A stretch of DNA of 64,000 nucleotides from Fidelibacterota bacterium (GTDB taxonomy: Bacteria > Fidelibacterota > UBA8477 > JABMPR01): contig JAERTH010000060.1 of assembly GCA_016844955.1 (NCBI GenBank), positions 1 through 64,000 on the forward strand. Reading direction: 5' to 3'. The translations under genes and the position numbers were made by a program. Shown here piece after piece: positions 16,732 to 26,008 of this stretch. The notes below the pieces were generated by a model. The model had not been told where the DNA came from, did not search any database, and saw only the letters and a program-made list of their open reading frames with translations. The stretch's first letter is position 1; each line of letters starts with the position of its first letter.

Positions 16732-19452
16732 TTATTTCAGGTAAGTAATTTTTTTCAGATCACCAATGACTCGCCCATTGACCAGAAATCTGATGAAGTA
16801 GACACCACCCGGTTGTCTTCCACCCGGTTGCCACTGATAATTTCCCGAAGCATTCACATCCAGAGTTTCCACCACAGCTCCTCGCAAATCCAGAATCTGG
16901 ATATCCCCCCTCTCACCTGCGACAAGGCCAACTGAGAAACTGACCTGAGGGTTAAAGGGATTGGGGTAAGCGGAGTAAATTCCCATAGTTTGCGGGAGGG
17001 ACAATTCTTCGTCCCCAATTGAAGTATAGGTAGCATCCAGCCAGACCAACATCCTGTTCAGAATTTCACCACGGATGAGTACTGCATCTCCGTCGAAGGG
17101 AGACAAAGACTCCATCCCAAATCCCAGGAGCACTGCTGAGTAGGCTGCGGTTTTTCTGGAAATTCCGCAGGAGGTGTTACTGAGGAAGGGATACATAAAA
17201 ATTGAACTGCCTCCCTCCAGGACTGAAAAGGCATCCGGTGAGGTCTGATTGTCTGCACTGGTTGCACTGGATAGTGTAAATCGGTCACTTGATTCCATTA
17301 TTTCGTGATTTGGATCCCCATAAACATAGATGCTGCTAATATCATCAGAAGTTTGTTCAGCAGCAAAATAATCGCTCCAAAGGTTCTGAATATTGGGTTG
17401 ATCATCTCCCAAATCCTGGCCACTTAAAATGAGTTTACCACCTGCATCCAGGTAGGTAGAAATGAGGTTGATCCGAGAATCAGAGAGTGGTGAATCGTTG
17501 TTGCCCGTATACCATATTACCTTGGGTTGCTCTTGCAGCCAGGCAAGATCTGGGAGCCCATCTTCGGCGATATCCCACACTACCGAGACCACTCCTGCTG
17601 ACAATAATGCATCCTTATAATAGGATTGGAAATCCTCATCACCATTGGTAGCACCGTCATCATCAATAATCGCCACATCGGGCCAGCCCAGCATAAATGT
17701 CATTTCGTGTAAACCTGGTTCAGACATATCGTCAGCACTCAAGTTTATCTCAAAAATAGAGGCTTGAGAGGTTAGTGTGTCATTCACCGTGAACTCAAAT
17801 GGCAACATGGATTGAGTACTCTCCATAAAACCAATTGGATTAAAACTGATGGACCCGTTAATGATATGCACAACATCACCAGCCACAGATAAATTTGCCT
17901 GAATATTGTTGGCTGTCGCCCCCCTGTTTTCGATTGTCGGCCAGAGATAAATGGTCTCTCCAGGCGAGAAAACATTGTCCTGGACGGTCTCAATGATCGA
18001 CATATCAATTATATGTAGATGTGGAGTGGCTTCATAAATTTCAACATCAGCGGACATGGTCGAATCTGAATCTGATATATTCAGGATGGCAACCTCGGTG
18101 TTAACACCTGCCCATCCAATAGCTGGAGGTATGGTTTGAAAATCAAAATTGCGATTGTCACTTCTGCCAGGCCAGGGATCCCAGCCGTTGCCACCCTCAA
18201 AAGTTCCGTCGGCGGCAATGATATCCACCATCCGATGCTCATCATTCCTATTACTGGTGACCGTATTGTCCACATGGTAGATAACCAGTCCTGTTCCCGG
18301 GATACCTATCTCAGTGCCAATATGTTGTCGATTTTCAACCAGAAAATACTCTCGACCTACATCCTGTCCATGACTATATCTGCTTTCATAGTAGTCCAAT
18401 TCACCGTAGGTCCACAATTTAGCGGCAAATGCATTTTCCTCAGCGTTTGGAAAAGCAAGAGAATCAATATTGTCATCAGGGAGCACAGGTACAACCCAAC
18501 CCAGCATTTCCTTGCACCATGCAGAAAAATGAGTTGGGCTCATGGGCGTACTCCAGGAGCCACTGGACATAAGGCACCATTCACCCACAGCAGTAGAACT
18601 GTAGTCAGTGTCATATAGATCAGGTAAACCCAGAGCATGTCCAAATTCATGGGAGAATACACCGATTTCAATAAGATTGTTTCCACCGGCACTCACGGCT
18701 GGTTGAATTGTATAATCGTTTACCCGAATATTGGAGCCATTTGCACCCATGTCATTGGTTGTAAAAGGAAATCCAAACCAGGCTTCATAACGCCAGCGGT
18801 GTGACCAGACATGAGGTCCGCCTCCTTCTCCACCAGGACCTGAATGAACAAAAGCGACGGCATCCACATATCCATCATCATCCCCTGAATTTGGCTCTCC
18901 ATCGGGACCATCATTGTCATATTGAGCAAAATCAATTTCCAGATCAGACTGAAGCAGACATTCTTCTAAAAAATCACCAACAAATAGCCCATTGTCATAT
19001 TCACCTGGTACCTGGCTCCCTTCATAAAATGCACCTGAATTGGCCATCTCGTACCACCCGTAGACGGTACCCCAGAGATGAAATTGCCCGTAGGACATTT
19101 CCTCATAGTGTTCCGCCATGGTGATGGTGGGCCACGGGCCATCAAATAATTCCTGCTGCAACATGGTAACGGTGGTATCCAGATCATCAGAATCAGAATA
19201 GGAACCCATGATCACGGGAAATCCCATATAGACATCTTCCCGTAATTCCCGACTGCCACTCTGGGCGAGTTGAATGTTGGCAGCTTTAATGCGCTGCATT
19301 TTTTGAACAAGCCCACCCTGGGTATATGATTCTGACATTATGTGGGTCTGATCTATTACCCGCTGCGATGGAATTACACCAGGTTTCGCCGGTGCAGAAG
19401 CCCAGAGAAAACTGAGCATTGATAGGCTATATATAGTTAGCTTGATGATCAT
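16732..19452 (-). CDS. secreted M6-family metalloprotease with type IX sorting domain
   Basis: 906 residues. Signal peptide about 1-18 (ends WASAPAKP). The protease core (about 65-420) carries the zinc site HEFGHALGLPDLYD with H268, E269 and H272, the extended HExxHxxGxxD motif of M6 (immune-inhibitor-A-like) peptidases; the catalytic residues are intact. A CARDB-like beta region and a region with WYTGNNDSPLSDSR (a ThuA/GATase-like fold in other proteins) follow. The C-terminus is a type IX sorting domain, AYPNPFNPQVSFSV to KITYLK. It probably digests extracellular protein. Confidence 0.9.
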   Translation of the reverse strand: MIIKLTIYSLSMLSFLWASAPAKPGVIPSQRVIDQTHIMSESYTQGGLVQKMQRIKAANIQLAQSGSRELREDVYMGFPVIMGSYSDSDDLDTTVTMLQQELFDGPWPTITMAEHYEEMSYGQFHLWGTVYGWYEMANSGAFYEGSQVPGEYDNGLFVGDFLEECLLQSDLEIDFAQYDNDGPDGEPNSGDDDGYVDAVAFVHSGPGGEGGGPHVWSHRWRYEAWFGFPFTTNDMGANGSNIRVNDYTIQPAVSAGGNNLIEIGVFSHEFGHALGLPDLYDTDYSSTAVGEWCLMSSGSWSTPMSPTHFSAWCKEMLGWVVPVLPDDNIDSLAFPNAEENAFAAKLWTYGELDYYESRYSHGQDVGREYFLVENRQHIGTEIGIPGTGLVIYHVDNTVTSNRNDEHRMVDIIAADGTFEGGNGWDPWPGRSDNRNFDFQTIPPAIGWAGVNTEVAILNISDSDSTMSADVEIYEATPHLHIIDMSIIETVQDNVFSPGETIYLWPTIENRGATANNIQANLSVAGDVVHIINGSISFNPIGFMESTQSMLPFEFTVNDTLTSQASIFEINLSADDMSEPGLHEMTFMLGWPDVAIIDDDGATNGDEDFQSYYKDALLSAGVVSVVWDIAEDGLPDLAWLQEQPKVIWYTGNNDSPLSDSRINLISTYLDAGGKLILSGQDLGDDQPNIQNLWSDYFAAEQTSDDISSIYVYGDPNHEIMESSDRFTLSSATSADNQTSPDAFSVLEGGSSIFMYPFLSNTSCGISRKTAAYSAVLLGFGMESLSPFDGDAVLIRGEILNRMLVWLDATYTSIGDEELSLPQTMGIYSAYPNPFNPQVSFSVGLVAGERGDIQILDLRGAVVETLDVNASGNYQWQPGGRQPGGVYFIRFLVNGRVIGDLKKITYLK

Positions 19453-19572
19453 TATTATCCTTATTTCTGCTACTTCTAAACGCTACATTTTCAATATGCA
19501 TAAAGACGAAGCAAAACCAATGATTTATACCACCTAAATTATGTACTTTTGCTAACGAATTATAGCCATTGT

Positions 19573-20250
19573 TTATGTGGAGCGGCTATCCTGAACGGCT
19601 TTTGAAAAGTCCAAAAAGCTGGTGAAGAGGAATTCTGGTGATTCTTTTTCAAGGACCTCCCCAGGAGAAAATCCTGATGCCAGTCCAACAGAAATAGCAC
19701 CGGCGCCCTTTGCTGCAATGATATCCACTGGATTGTCCCCTACCATGCAAATTTCGCCGGGAATTTCCATACCTAACTCATGAATCCCATAACGAATGAT
19801 TTCTGGATCTGGTTTTGATACAGGTAATGTATCACGTCCCCAACAAAACTTGAAATGATGTTGCAGACCCAATTCTCTCAGCACAGCAATGACCATCTCT
19901 TCGGGTTTGTTTGAAATTACAGCCATTGGTTCTGATGTCTGGTTTAAAAACTCAACAACCCCGGCATAGGGTTCAGCCTCATCTACGATATGATCACGAT
20001 AAAAATCACGGAAGCGTTCCCAGACTTCCGTCACCAGTTTATCATCAACATTAACTTCTGGATAGTAGATCTTCAGGCATTTCTGCACCAGGAAATGAGC
20101 GCCAAAGCCTACGTGTGATAAAATGGTTTCATGTGGCAATTGCGTATATCCCATGGAATCGAAGGCACGGTTGATATTGGCAGTAATATCTCTGCTGGTA
20201 TCTACCAGTGTACCATCCAGATCAAAAAGAAAGCCCTTAGGGTTGAGCAT
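19573..20250 (-). CDS. HAD hydrolase, phosphoglycolate phosphatase-like
   Basis: 225 residues. HAD motif I FDLDGTLVDTS, motif II AVISNKP, motif III Lys in SKPDPE and motif IV MVGDNPVDIIAA are all present, with a helical cap between motifs I and II. This matches Gph/PGP-type phosphatases that clear 2-phosphoglycolate, but HAD specificity cannot be fixed by motifs. Start ATG follows GAGGTATT. It is a single-gene unit upstream of the M6 protease gene. Confidence 0.85.
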   Translation of the reverse strand: MLNPKGFLFDLDGTLVDTSRDITANINRAFDSMGYTQLPHETILSHVGFGAHFLVQKCLKIYYPEVNVDDKLVTEVWERFRDFYRDHIVDEAEPYAGVVEFLNQTSEPMAVISNKPEEMVIAVLRELGLQHHFKFCWGRDTLPVSKPDPEIIRYGIHELGMEIPGEICMVGDNPVDIIAAKGAGAISVGLASGFSPGEVLEKESPEFLFTSFLDFSKAVQDSRST

Positions 20251-20278
20251 AATACCTCATTTCCAAATTATGATTTTC

Positions 20279-20387
20279 TTACAACGAAATTGACGAAACA
20301 AACGAAACCGTTTTAATTGGCTCTCTGTGTTTGAGGCAAAAACCAGTATAAAAAAATACTTCGTTTAATTCATTCCGTTCGTTGTAA
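20279..20387. repeat. 109-bp element with imperfect terminal inverted repeats
   Basis: TTACAACGAA at 20279-20288 is repeated in inverse as TTCGTTGTAA at 20378-20387. Identity continues imperfectly inward for about 19 more bases, with CGAAA recurring three times in the left arm. Both ends are flanked by T- or A-runs. It holds no gene. The shape is that of a small non-autonomous, MITE- or REP-like element; no second copy is seen in this window. Confidence 0.5.
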
Positions 20388-20456
20388 AAAAGCTTATCAA
20401 CTATTAACCTGAAATTCTTCCAGGTCGCCTGGAGTATAGCCTGCAGTCATAAAAAT

Positions 20457-20487
20457 GAAAGAGGCCAGTTAAAAACCAGCCTCTTTC
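20457..20487 (-). terminator. terminator of etfBA
   Basis: GAAAGAGGC at 20457-20465 pairs with GCCTCTTTC at 20479-20487. On the minus strand the hairpin is followed by ATTTTTATG. It lies 22 bp beyond the etfA stop. Confidence 0.8.
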
Positions 20488-20509
20488 GGATAGAACAAGG
20501 AAAAAACGT

Positions 20510-21484
20510 TTATTCCAGCAAATCCTTCATGGCTTGATTCAAAGCGGGTACCACTTCGAAAAGATCTGCCACAATACCATAATTTGCGGATTTAAAGATC
20601 GGGGCTTCTGGATCGGTATTAATAGCCACAATACATTTGGATGAATTCATGCCAGCCAGATGTTGAATAGCACCGGAGATACCACAGGCGATATACAGAT
20701 TGGGAGAAACCGTTTTACCCGTTTGTCCTACTTGATCAGCGTGTGGACGCCATCCTGCATCAACAGTTGCACGGGAAGCACCAACTGCCGCTCCAAGTGT
20801 ATCTGCCAATTCTTCAATGATGTTGAAATTTTCCGGTCCGCCAACACCACGTCCCCCAGACACTATAATACTTGCTTCAGTGAGTTCGGGGCGCGTACTG
20901 GCTTTCATGGCTGTATCTGTAACCACAACTTTTGATTCTGCATCACCAAGCGAGGGGCTGAGATTTTCCACAGTACCAGATCCCGCTTGCGCAGTTGCTG
21001 CAAAAACATTTGGCCGCAGTGTGACAATTACAGGAGCTCGCCTGGCAGCAACTTTTAGAATGGCCTTACCAGCATACACCGGGCGGGATACAACCAGATG
21101 GTCTCCATCCCAGGTGGTTCCAATGACATCACTGAGGAGACTCGCATTGGCTTTGGCCGCCAGCAGGGCCCCCAATTCACGTCCCATGCTGGAAGAACTG
21201 AGCAGGGCAACAGATGCCGAGCCAGCCTTTAGCAGATCAGCAAGAATTTTTGCATAGGCACCCGGTGAATACACACCCAGACCAGCATCATCAGCAATGA
21301 TTATTTTATCTGCACCATAGCCTTTTATGCTATCGGCCAGGCTGGAAACTCCTGATCCGATAAGACACACAGCAAGTTCTCCACCTGCAGCATCAGCCAG
21401 ACGTCGACCCTCTGAGATAGCTTCCAATGCATAAGATTTTAATTGACCCTCACGTTGTTCAGCAAAAACTAGAAATTGACTCAT
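20510..21484 (-). CDS. etfA: electron transfer flavoprotein, alpha subunit
   Basis: 324 residues. The C-terminal FAD domain has VSGGRGVGGPENF, GASRATVDAGW, ADQVGQTGKTVSP, YIACGISGAIQH and INTDPEAPIFKSANYGIV, all diagnostic for EtfA. With EtfB it accepts electrons from acyl-CoA dehydrogenases, two of which are encoded in this window, and passes them to the quinone pool. It starts 9 bp after etfB. Confidence 0.97.
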   Translation of the reverse strand: MSQFLVFAEQREGQLKSYALEAISEGRRLADAAGGELAVCLIGSGVSSLADSIKGYGADKIIIADDAGLGVYSPGAYAKILADLLKAGSASVALLSSSSMGRELGALLAAKANASLLSDVIGTTWDGDHLVVSRPVYAGKAILKVAARRAPVIVTLRPNVFAATAQAGSGTVENLSPSLGDAESKVVVTDTAMKASTRPELTEASIIVSGGRGVGGPENFNIIEELADTLGAAVGASRATVDAGWRPHADQVGQTGKTVSPNLYIACGISGAIQHLAGMNSSKCIVAINTDPEAPIFKSANYGIVADLFEVVPALNQAMKDLLE

Positions 21485-21493
21485 GATGACCTC

Positions 21494-22249
21494 CTATATG
21501 ACCTGAGCTTCATCACGAAGCAGTTTAACCAATTCAGCAGCAGCCTCTGGACCCTCACCAACAATCCTGCCATCAGGTTTCTTGGGTGGATAGCTCATTT
21601 CAAGAATTTCAATTCCTTCATCCTCCAAGGAGACATCCTTGATTTCAAGTGGTTTACGCTTGGCCTGCATAATTCCTTTTAGGGCTGGGTAACGGGGATC
21701 ATTCAATCCCTTTTCAGCACTAATGACACAGGGTAGTTTTGCGGTGACAGTTTCCTTACCACCTTCAATGTCTCGCTGTATGGTGGCGACTCCATCATTG
21801 ATTTCAAGCGACTTGGCAGTTGAGAGGACAGGGAAATCCAGAACCTCACCCAAAATGGATGCAACCTGGTATCCGTAACCATCGATAGCGATTTTTCCAG
21901 TAAGAACTAGATCAGCCTCTATGGTTTTGACTTCATCCGCCAGGGCTTTGGCAATAGACAGACCATCTGCCAGGGCAGCATTTTCAACCTTGAGGAGAAC
22001 GCCACTATCGGCCCCCATGGCCATGGCAGTGCGCATTACGGGTTGTGCTTCTTCTCCACCCAGTGTGAGGACAATGACTTCACCCTCTCCTGCAGCTTCT
22101 TTCAATTTTAGAGCCTCTTCAACAGCAAACTCATCATAGGGGTTCATCACATATTTGACTTCGGCGGGATCAATGGAAAGACCATCGCCTCCAATAACAA
22201 CTTTTGTTTCAGTATCAGGCACTTGCTTGACACATACAACAATCTTCAT
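21494..22249 (-). CDS. etfB: electron transfer flavoprotein, beta subunit
   Basis: 251 residues. It opens KIVVCVKQVPDTETKV and has NPYDEFAVEEALKLKE, the adenine-nucleotide stretch LTGKIAIDGYGYQV and the recognition-loop region RDIEGGKETVTAKLPCVIS. It is the AMP-binding partner of EtfA and the first gene of a two-gene operon. A TetR-type palindrome lies about 110 bp before its ATG, so induction by fatty or other acyl-CoA is likely. Confidence 0.97.
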   Translation of the reverse strand: MKIVVCVKQVPDTETKVVIGGDGLSIDPAEVKYVMNPYDEFAVEEALKLKEAAGEGEVIVLTLGGEEAQPVMRTAMAMGADSGVLLKVENAALADGLSIAKALADEVKTIEADLVLTGKIAIDGYGYQVASILGEVLDFPVLSTAKSLEINDGVATIQRDIEGGKETVTAKLPCVISAEKGLNDPRYPALKGIMQAKRKPLEIKDVSLEDEGIEILEMSYPPKKPDGRIVGEGPEAAAELVKLLRDEAQVI

Positions 22250-22359
22250 TTTAGGCTCCTTATTGATTGATCATTTTTGGAACATGGTACACAGCCGGCT
22301 ATTACTTGCACTCAGAGAGAGAAAATTAAGAATCAAGGATCATTTGGCAAAATAATTCA

Positions 22360-22381
22360 ACATACCGACTGGTCGGTTTGT
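22360..22381. promoter_or_regulatory. TetR-family-type operator upstream of etfBA
   Basis: ACCGAC-TG-GTCGGT at 22364-22377 is a perfect inverted repeat with a 2-nt centre; ACA and TGT at the outer edges extend it to 22 bp with one mismatched pair. ACCGAC-type palindromes of this kind are known operators of TetR regulators of fatty-acid and aromatic-acid degradation (PsrA/FadR/PaaR types). It stands between etfB and the divergent glycosidase gene and could act on either. Confidence 0.6.
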
Positions 22382-22518
22382 AATATATTGTATGCACGAA
22401 GTTTTTCAATAACTGCTTTGTGTTTTAACGATATTTCTACTTTTTAGGTTTCCAGAGTAAAGAAAATAGCCAAAGCATCCGGATTGATTAGTTTAATGGC
22501 TTGAAAGGGATCAATAAT

Positions 22519-25128
22519 ATGACAATGAATAGACTGGCACTTCTAGGTTTCTCACTTTTCCTGCTTCTGGGGTGTGAACAGAACAAGATAGAGATCAGAA
22601 TAAGCGCTGATACTGTGGAAGAGGGTGAGTTCACCGCGAAAGCCCTGAGCACAACAAAGTTGATATCAAACTACCCCATGCATCTAGATCACTCCATTCC
22701 ACAGCCCATCATTTTCAAGCTCAGTCTCAACGGTCAAGACAATGAGGCTGGTTACGGGGTAGATCATTACTTCTCTGTTCCAGAAGGTGTGACAGAATTC
22801 TATACACCAGGTCTCAGGTTTGGTGAACATATCCCCCCTCAGCCTGGAAAACAGCCAGCGCTCAACCATGCTGCGAATGTACACTTCCGGGTTGATATGA
22901 AACCTATTCTGGAAGCATTTTCCATTCACGATTACTATATAACTCCAACCAATGATACCATTTATGTTGATGATTTTGAGGGATTATATATAGCTGGCGC
23001 CGTGGACCCTATGGAGTGGGTCTGGGACAAAGCCACAATTCCTGAGCAATACAAATTCACAGATACCGACCAGGATTCCATATATGAGTTGAGCCTGCGG
23101 TTTGAACCACCAGAATCAAGCACCGAATCCCGGTCCTGGGAGTTAAGCAGAGACTTGTCCTCCCTACCCCATTTATCCAGCCCTCAGGCGCCCCTTCTGG
23201 AAGCTCTAACCAATCTGGCATTGGAAGAAGCCATTCTGAATATTCGTGATGACGGAGCCTTTTCTGCCGGTAAGGAATGGCAAGGAGTCTGGACCAGGGA
23301 TGTATCCTTTGCCAGTCAGCTCTCGCTGGCTTATCTCTTTCCAGAAAATGTCAAAACCAGCCTGAGAGCAAAGTTGAATTCTGCTGGACGGATCATTCAG
23401 GATACGGGAACAGGTGGCTCCTGGCCCATTTCCAGTGATCGACATGTTTGGACCCTGGCGGCCTGGGAGGTATTTCTAGCCACTGGCGACCAGGCTTGGC
23501 TTGATGAAATCAGCGGTCCTGTTATTCGGGCGCTCCAAGAGGATATTCTATGGAATAGGGATCCCATATCCGGCATGCTTCTGGGTGAAACCAGTTTTGA
23601 AGACTGGCGTGAGCAGACCTATGCACCCTGGATGTCCCCAGCCGATATTCACAGCTCCCATGCCTTGTCAACCAACCTGATTTTCAAACGTGCTCTGGAA
23701 ATTGGCCTGGCACTTACTACCGATAATCCCAATATCATCAGATCCTGGCCCGAACTCATTCAGAGGCTTGATCAGAATATTGTGAATCATTTCTGGAATC
23801 CGAAATTGAACGCACCAGCCAGCTATGTTATCAGCGCTCCTGCCTGGATCCCAGCATCCCATCGTGATCTGTTGGGAGAGTCTCTGGGCATCCTGTTTAG
23901 TCAATCTTTTTCAAAAATTGCCTCTGATCTTGTAGAAACCTATCCCCGATCCAATTACGGAAGTTCAGTGATATCACACCAACTGCCCCATGCTCCTCCT
24001 TATCACAACAAATCTATCTGGCCCTTTGTTGAAGCATATGGCGTATTGGCCGCCAAACAGGTCGGTAACCAGGCCGCCTACTCCCATGGATTTAATGGAT
24101 TAATCAGAGCTGCATCCCTGTTTCTGACACACCGAGAGAACTATCACTACTCAACCGGTAGACCAGACCAGACCGAGATCAATTCTGATGGTCAATTGTG
24201 GAGCACAGCTGGGTGGCTGGGTGCCATTTATAAAGGGCTATTTGGAATTACATATGACTATGATTTTGACAGAAAGGGGTTTGACCTCAACTTGAACCCC
24301 AACAACCCCTTTGAATGGAACGAATTCCTACTCACCAATATGCGGGCTCATAACACCCCCTTTAGCATCAATCTGATGGGGACTGGATCCACTGTTTTGA
24401 CCATTAATGTAAATGGTCAGGGTCACCCCGTTGATAAACCCATCCCCCTGCTTGGTGAGCCTCTGGATATTGTAGTGGTATTAGCCCCTGTGGAAGATGC
24501 ATCCTCCATAGTTTTGGGTGAGCATACACTACCAGCAATTCCAAGCACTCTGTGGTCCGCAGATACACTCTGGTGGGAAAGCGGCTCTCCCCTCACTGTA
24601 TTAGAGATAAACGGACGTGTAATCGATACGCTTGATCAATCCCCGCTGGTGCTACCAGATTCAATTTCAGGTTTTTTCACCTTACGATCAGTGGATTCTA
24701 CAGGAACATTTAGCCTGCCCAGCCAACCTCAATATTTGGGTCCTTCCGCCGCATTGATTCTCAATGGAGCAGCTCCCTATTATATAGAATTGGGTCGCGA
24801 TATAAGATTTATCGAAATGAGTTTCAATCTGCCAACTGCAGGAAGTTATCTCATTCGCTTTGTTTATAGTAATTCAGGTCCCATCACAACTGGAAACACC
24901 TGTGGTCTGGCAAAACTAAGTATCAATGATTGGTGGCTGGAGCAGATGGTTAGCTTTCCCCATACAGATTCATGGGATAAGTGGAATGCAACCGCCTGGA
25001 CCCGCGCTCAATTCAAAGCGGGCGAAAACAACATAATACTGGATCAGGAAAACCTGCCCGTGACCAATATGGGAGGTAGCAATGTTTTCCGTATTGAAAA
25101 CCTGGAGATAGTTCCGATTATTGAGTAG
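22519..25128 (+). CDS. lipoprotein with six-hairpin glycosidase core
   Basis: About 869 residues. The ATG at 22519 is chosen because AAAGGGA lies eight bases before it and the product then begins with a lipoprotein signal ending FLLLGC. The middle (about 220-570) reads like an (alpha/alpha)6 barrel: EWQGVWTRDVSF, SWPISSDRHVWTLAAWEVF, SFEDWREQTYAPWMSPADI and a late DGQLWSTAGWLGAIY. N- and C-terminal beta-rich parts flank it. It should cleave or trim a glycan at the cell surface, but the family and substrate are not recognised. Divergent from etfBA. Confidence 0.65.
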   Translation: MTMNRLALLGFSLFLLLGCEQNKIEIRISADTVEEGEFTAKALSTTKLISNYPMHLDHSIPQPIIFKLSLNGQDNEAGYGVDHYFSVPEGVTEFYTPGLRFGEHIPPQPGKQPALNHAANVHFRVDMKPILEAFSIHDYYITPTNDTIYVDDFEGLYIAGAVDPMEWVWDKATIPEQYKFTDTDQDSIYELSLRFEPPESSTESRSWELSRDLSSLPHLSSPQAPLLEALTNLALEEAILNIRDDGAFSAGKEWQGVWTRDVSFASQLSLAYLFPENVKTSLRAKLNSAGRIIQDTGTGGSWPISSDRHVWTLAAWEVFLATGDQAWLDEISGPVIRALQEDILWNRDPISGMLLGETSFEDWREQTYAPWMSPADIHSSHALSTNLIFKRALEIGLALTTDNPNIIRSWPELIQRLDQNIVNHFWNPKLNAPASYVISAPAWIPASHRDLLGESLGILFSQSFSKIASDLVETYPRSNYGSSVISHQLPHAPPYHNKSIWPFVEAYGVLAAKQVGNQAAYSHGFNGLIRAASLFLTHRENYHYSTGRPDQTEINSDGQLWSTAGWLGAIYKGLFGITYDYDFDRKGFDLNLNPNNPFEWNEFLLTNMRAHNTPFSINLMGTGSTVLTINVNGQGHPVDKPIPLLGEPLDIVVVLAPVEDASSIVLGEHTLPAIPSTLWSADTLWWESGSPLTVLEINGRVIDTLDQSPLVLPDSISGFFTLRSVDSTGTFSLPSQPQYLGPSAALILNGAAPYYIELGRDIRFIEMSFNLPTAGSYLIRFVYSNSGPITTGNTCGLAKLSINDWWLEQMVSFPHTDSWDKWNATAWTRAQFKAGENNIILDQENLPVTNMGGSNVFRIENLEIVPIIE

Positions 25129-25164
25129 AACCTACATTCACCTCTGTGAGATTCAGTTCTACTC
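25123..25164. terminator. hairpin spanning both convergent stop codons
   Basis: GAGTAGAAC at 25123-25131 and GTTCTACTC at 25156-25164 form a perfect 9-bp stem, with a short inner CAC/GTG pair. The stem holds the TAG of the glycosidase gene and the TAG of the acid phosphatase gene. No T-run follows, so it may block ribosome or polymerase read-through rather than be a classical terminator. Confidence 0.45.
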
Positions 25165-25893
25165 CTGTGTAGTAGTGGAATCCTGCACAATCAGGTAAAT
25201 GGGGTAAATGGTTTCACCATAAGGTCCCACACCACCGGCTAAGAACTTTTGATAACCTGCTTCGGTGAAGGGTGCATCAGCCAATGGAGCTGCCTTTGTA
25301 TCCCCAAAATAGTTTCTACTATAAGCATCCACTGAACGTGCATCTCGCACGACTCTTACACCCCGAACACCGGCTACACTGGCTGCAACCATATCTGTGT
25401 CAGAGTCGCCATAAAAAATGTGAAGACCCAACTCCGATATTAGTTCATGTTTGCTCGTAAACCTATGTCCCGAGACTGGATCTTTCCTTTTGGGTGAGAA
25501 GAACAGGTTTTTATTCATCTCGATCTGAAATCCAAGTGTCCTGCTTAAATGTCTGGCTACAAAAGCACCATTGGGACCTGGGCGGGCTGTGATGAAATAA
25601 ACCTCATGACCCTTTGATCGAAACCAGGTGATTAATTCAGCTATGGGCTCGATGATAACTGAATAGAGACTATCATGGGAATTCACCCACCCATAGTCTA
25701 GATGGTCTGGATCATCACTCATGTGGGGAGCTTTTAGGAAGTTGTCTCTAGAAAAAAGTACGGTGTCATCAATATCAAAACCAACTTTTAATTGCCCCAG
25801 AACAGGGGTGGTGGGAGTAGATATTGCCTGTGGAGAATTGCAGGAGAATATCAATAGAAGCAGGCTGGTTAAAATTAGTTGAATTGATCTCAT
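25159..25893 (-). CDS. class B acid phosphatase (AphA-like) lipoprotein
   Basis: 244 residues. A lipoprotein signal MRSIQLILTSLLLLIFS precedes C; then the phosphatase motif VGFDIDDTVLFS, FITARPGPN, a Lys region and FYGDSDTDMVAA follow, as in E. coli AphA. These enzymes dephosphorylate nucleotides and other phosphomonoesters outside the cytoplasm. The E. coli enzyme is soluble in the periplasm; here the lipobox suggests membrane anchoring. It fits the phosphate-scavenging theme, but I see no Pho box before it. Confidence 0.85.
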   Translation of the reverse strand: MRSIQLILTSLLLLIFSCNSPQAISTPTTPVLGQLKVGFDIDDTVLFSRDNFLKAPHMSDDPDHLDYGWVNSHDSLYSVIIEPIAELITWFRSKGHEVYFITARPGPNGAFVARHLSRTLGFQIEMNKNLFFSPKRKDPVSGHRFTSKHELISELGLHIFYGDSDTDMVAASVAGVRGVRVVRDARSVDAYSRNYFGDTKAAPLADAPFTEAGYQKFLAGGVGPYGETIYPIYLIVQDSTTTQE

Positions 25894-26008
25894 GATAGAT
25901 TTCCATTCTTTTAGGTTTACAGTATTTTAGAACAGGAGAGCTGATTTCACCTGTACTTTAAGGCATAAAATAGTAGCAAAAGCCAACCCTGGTATCCATT
26001 TTTAGCGC

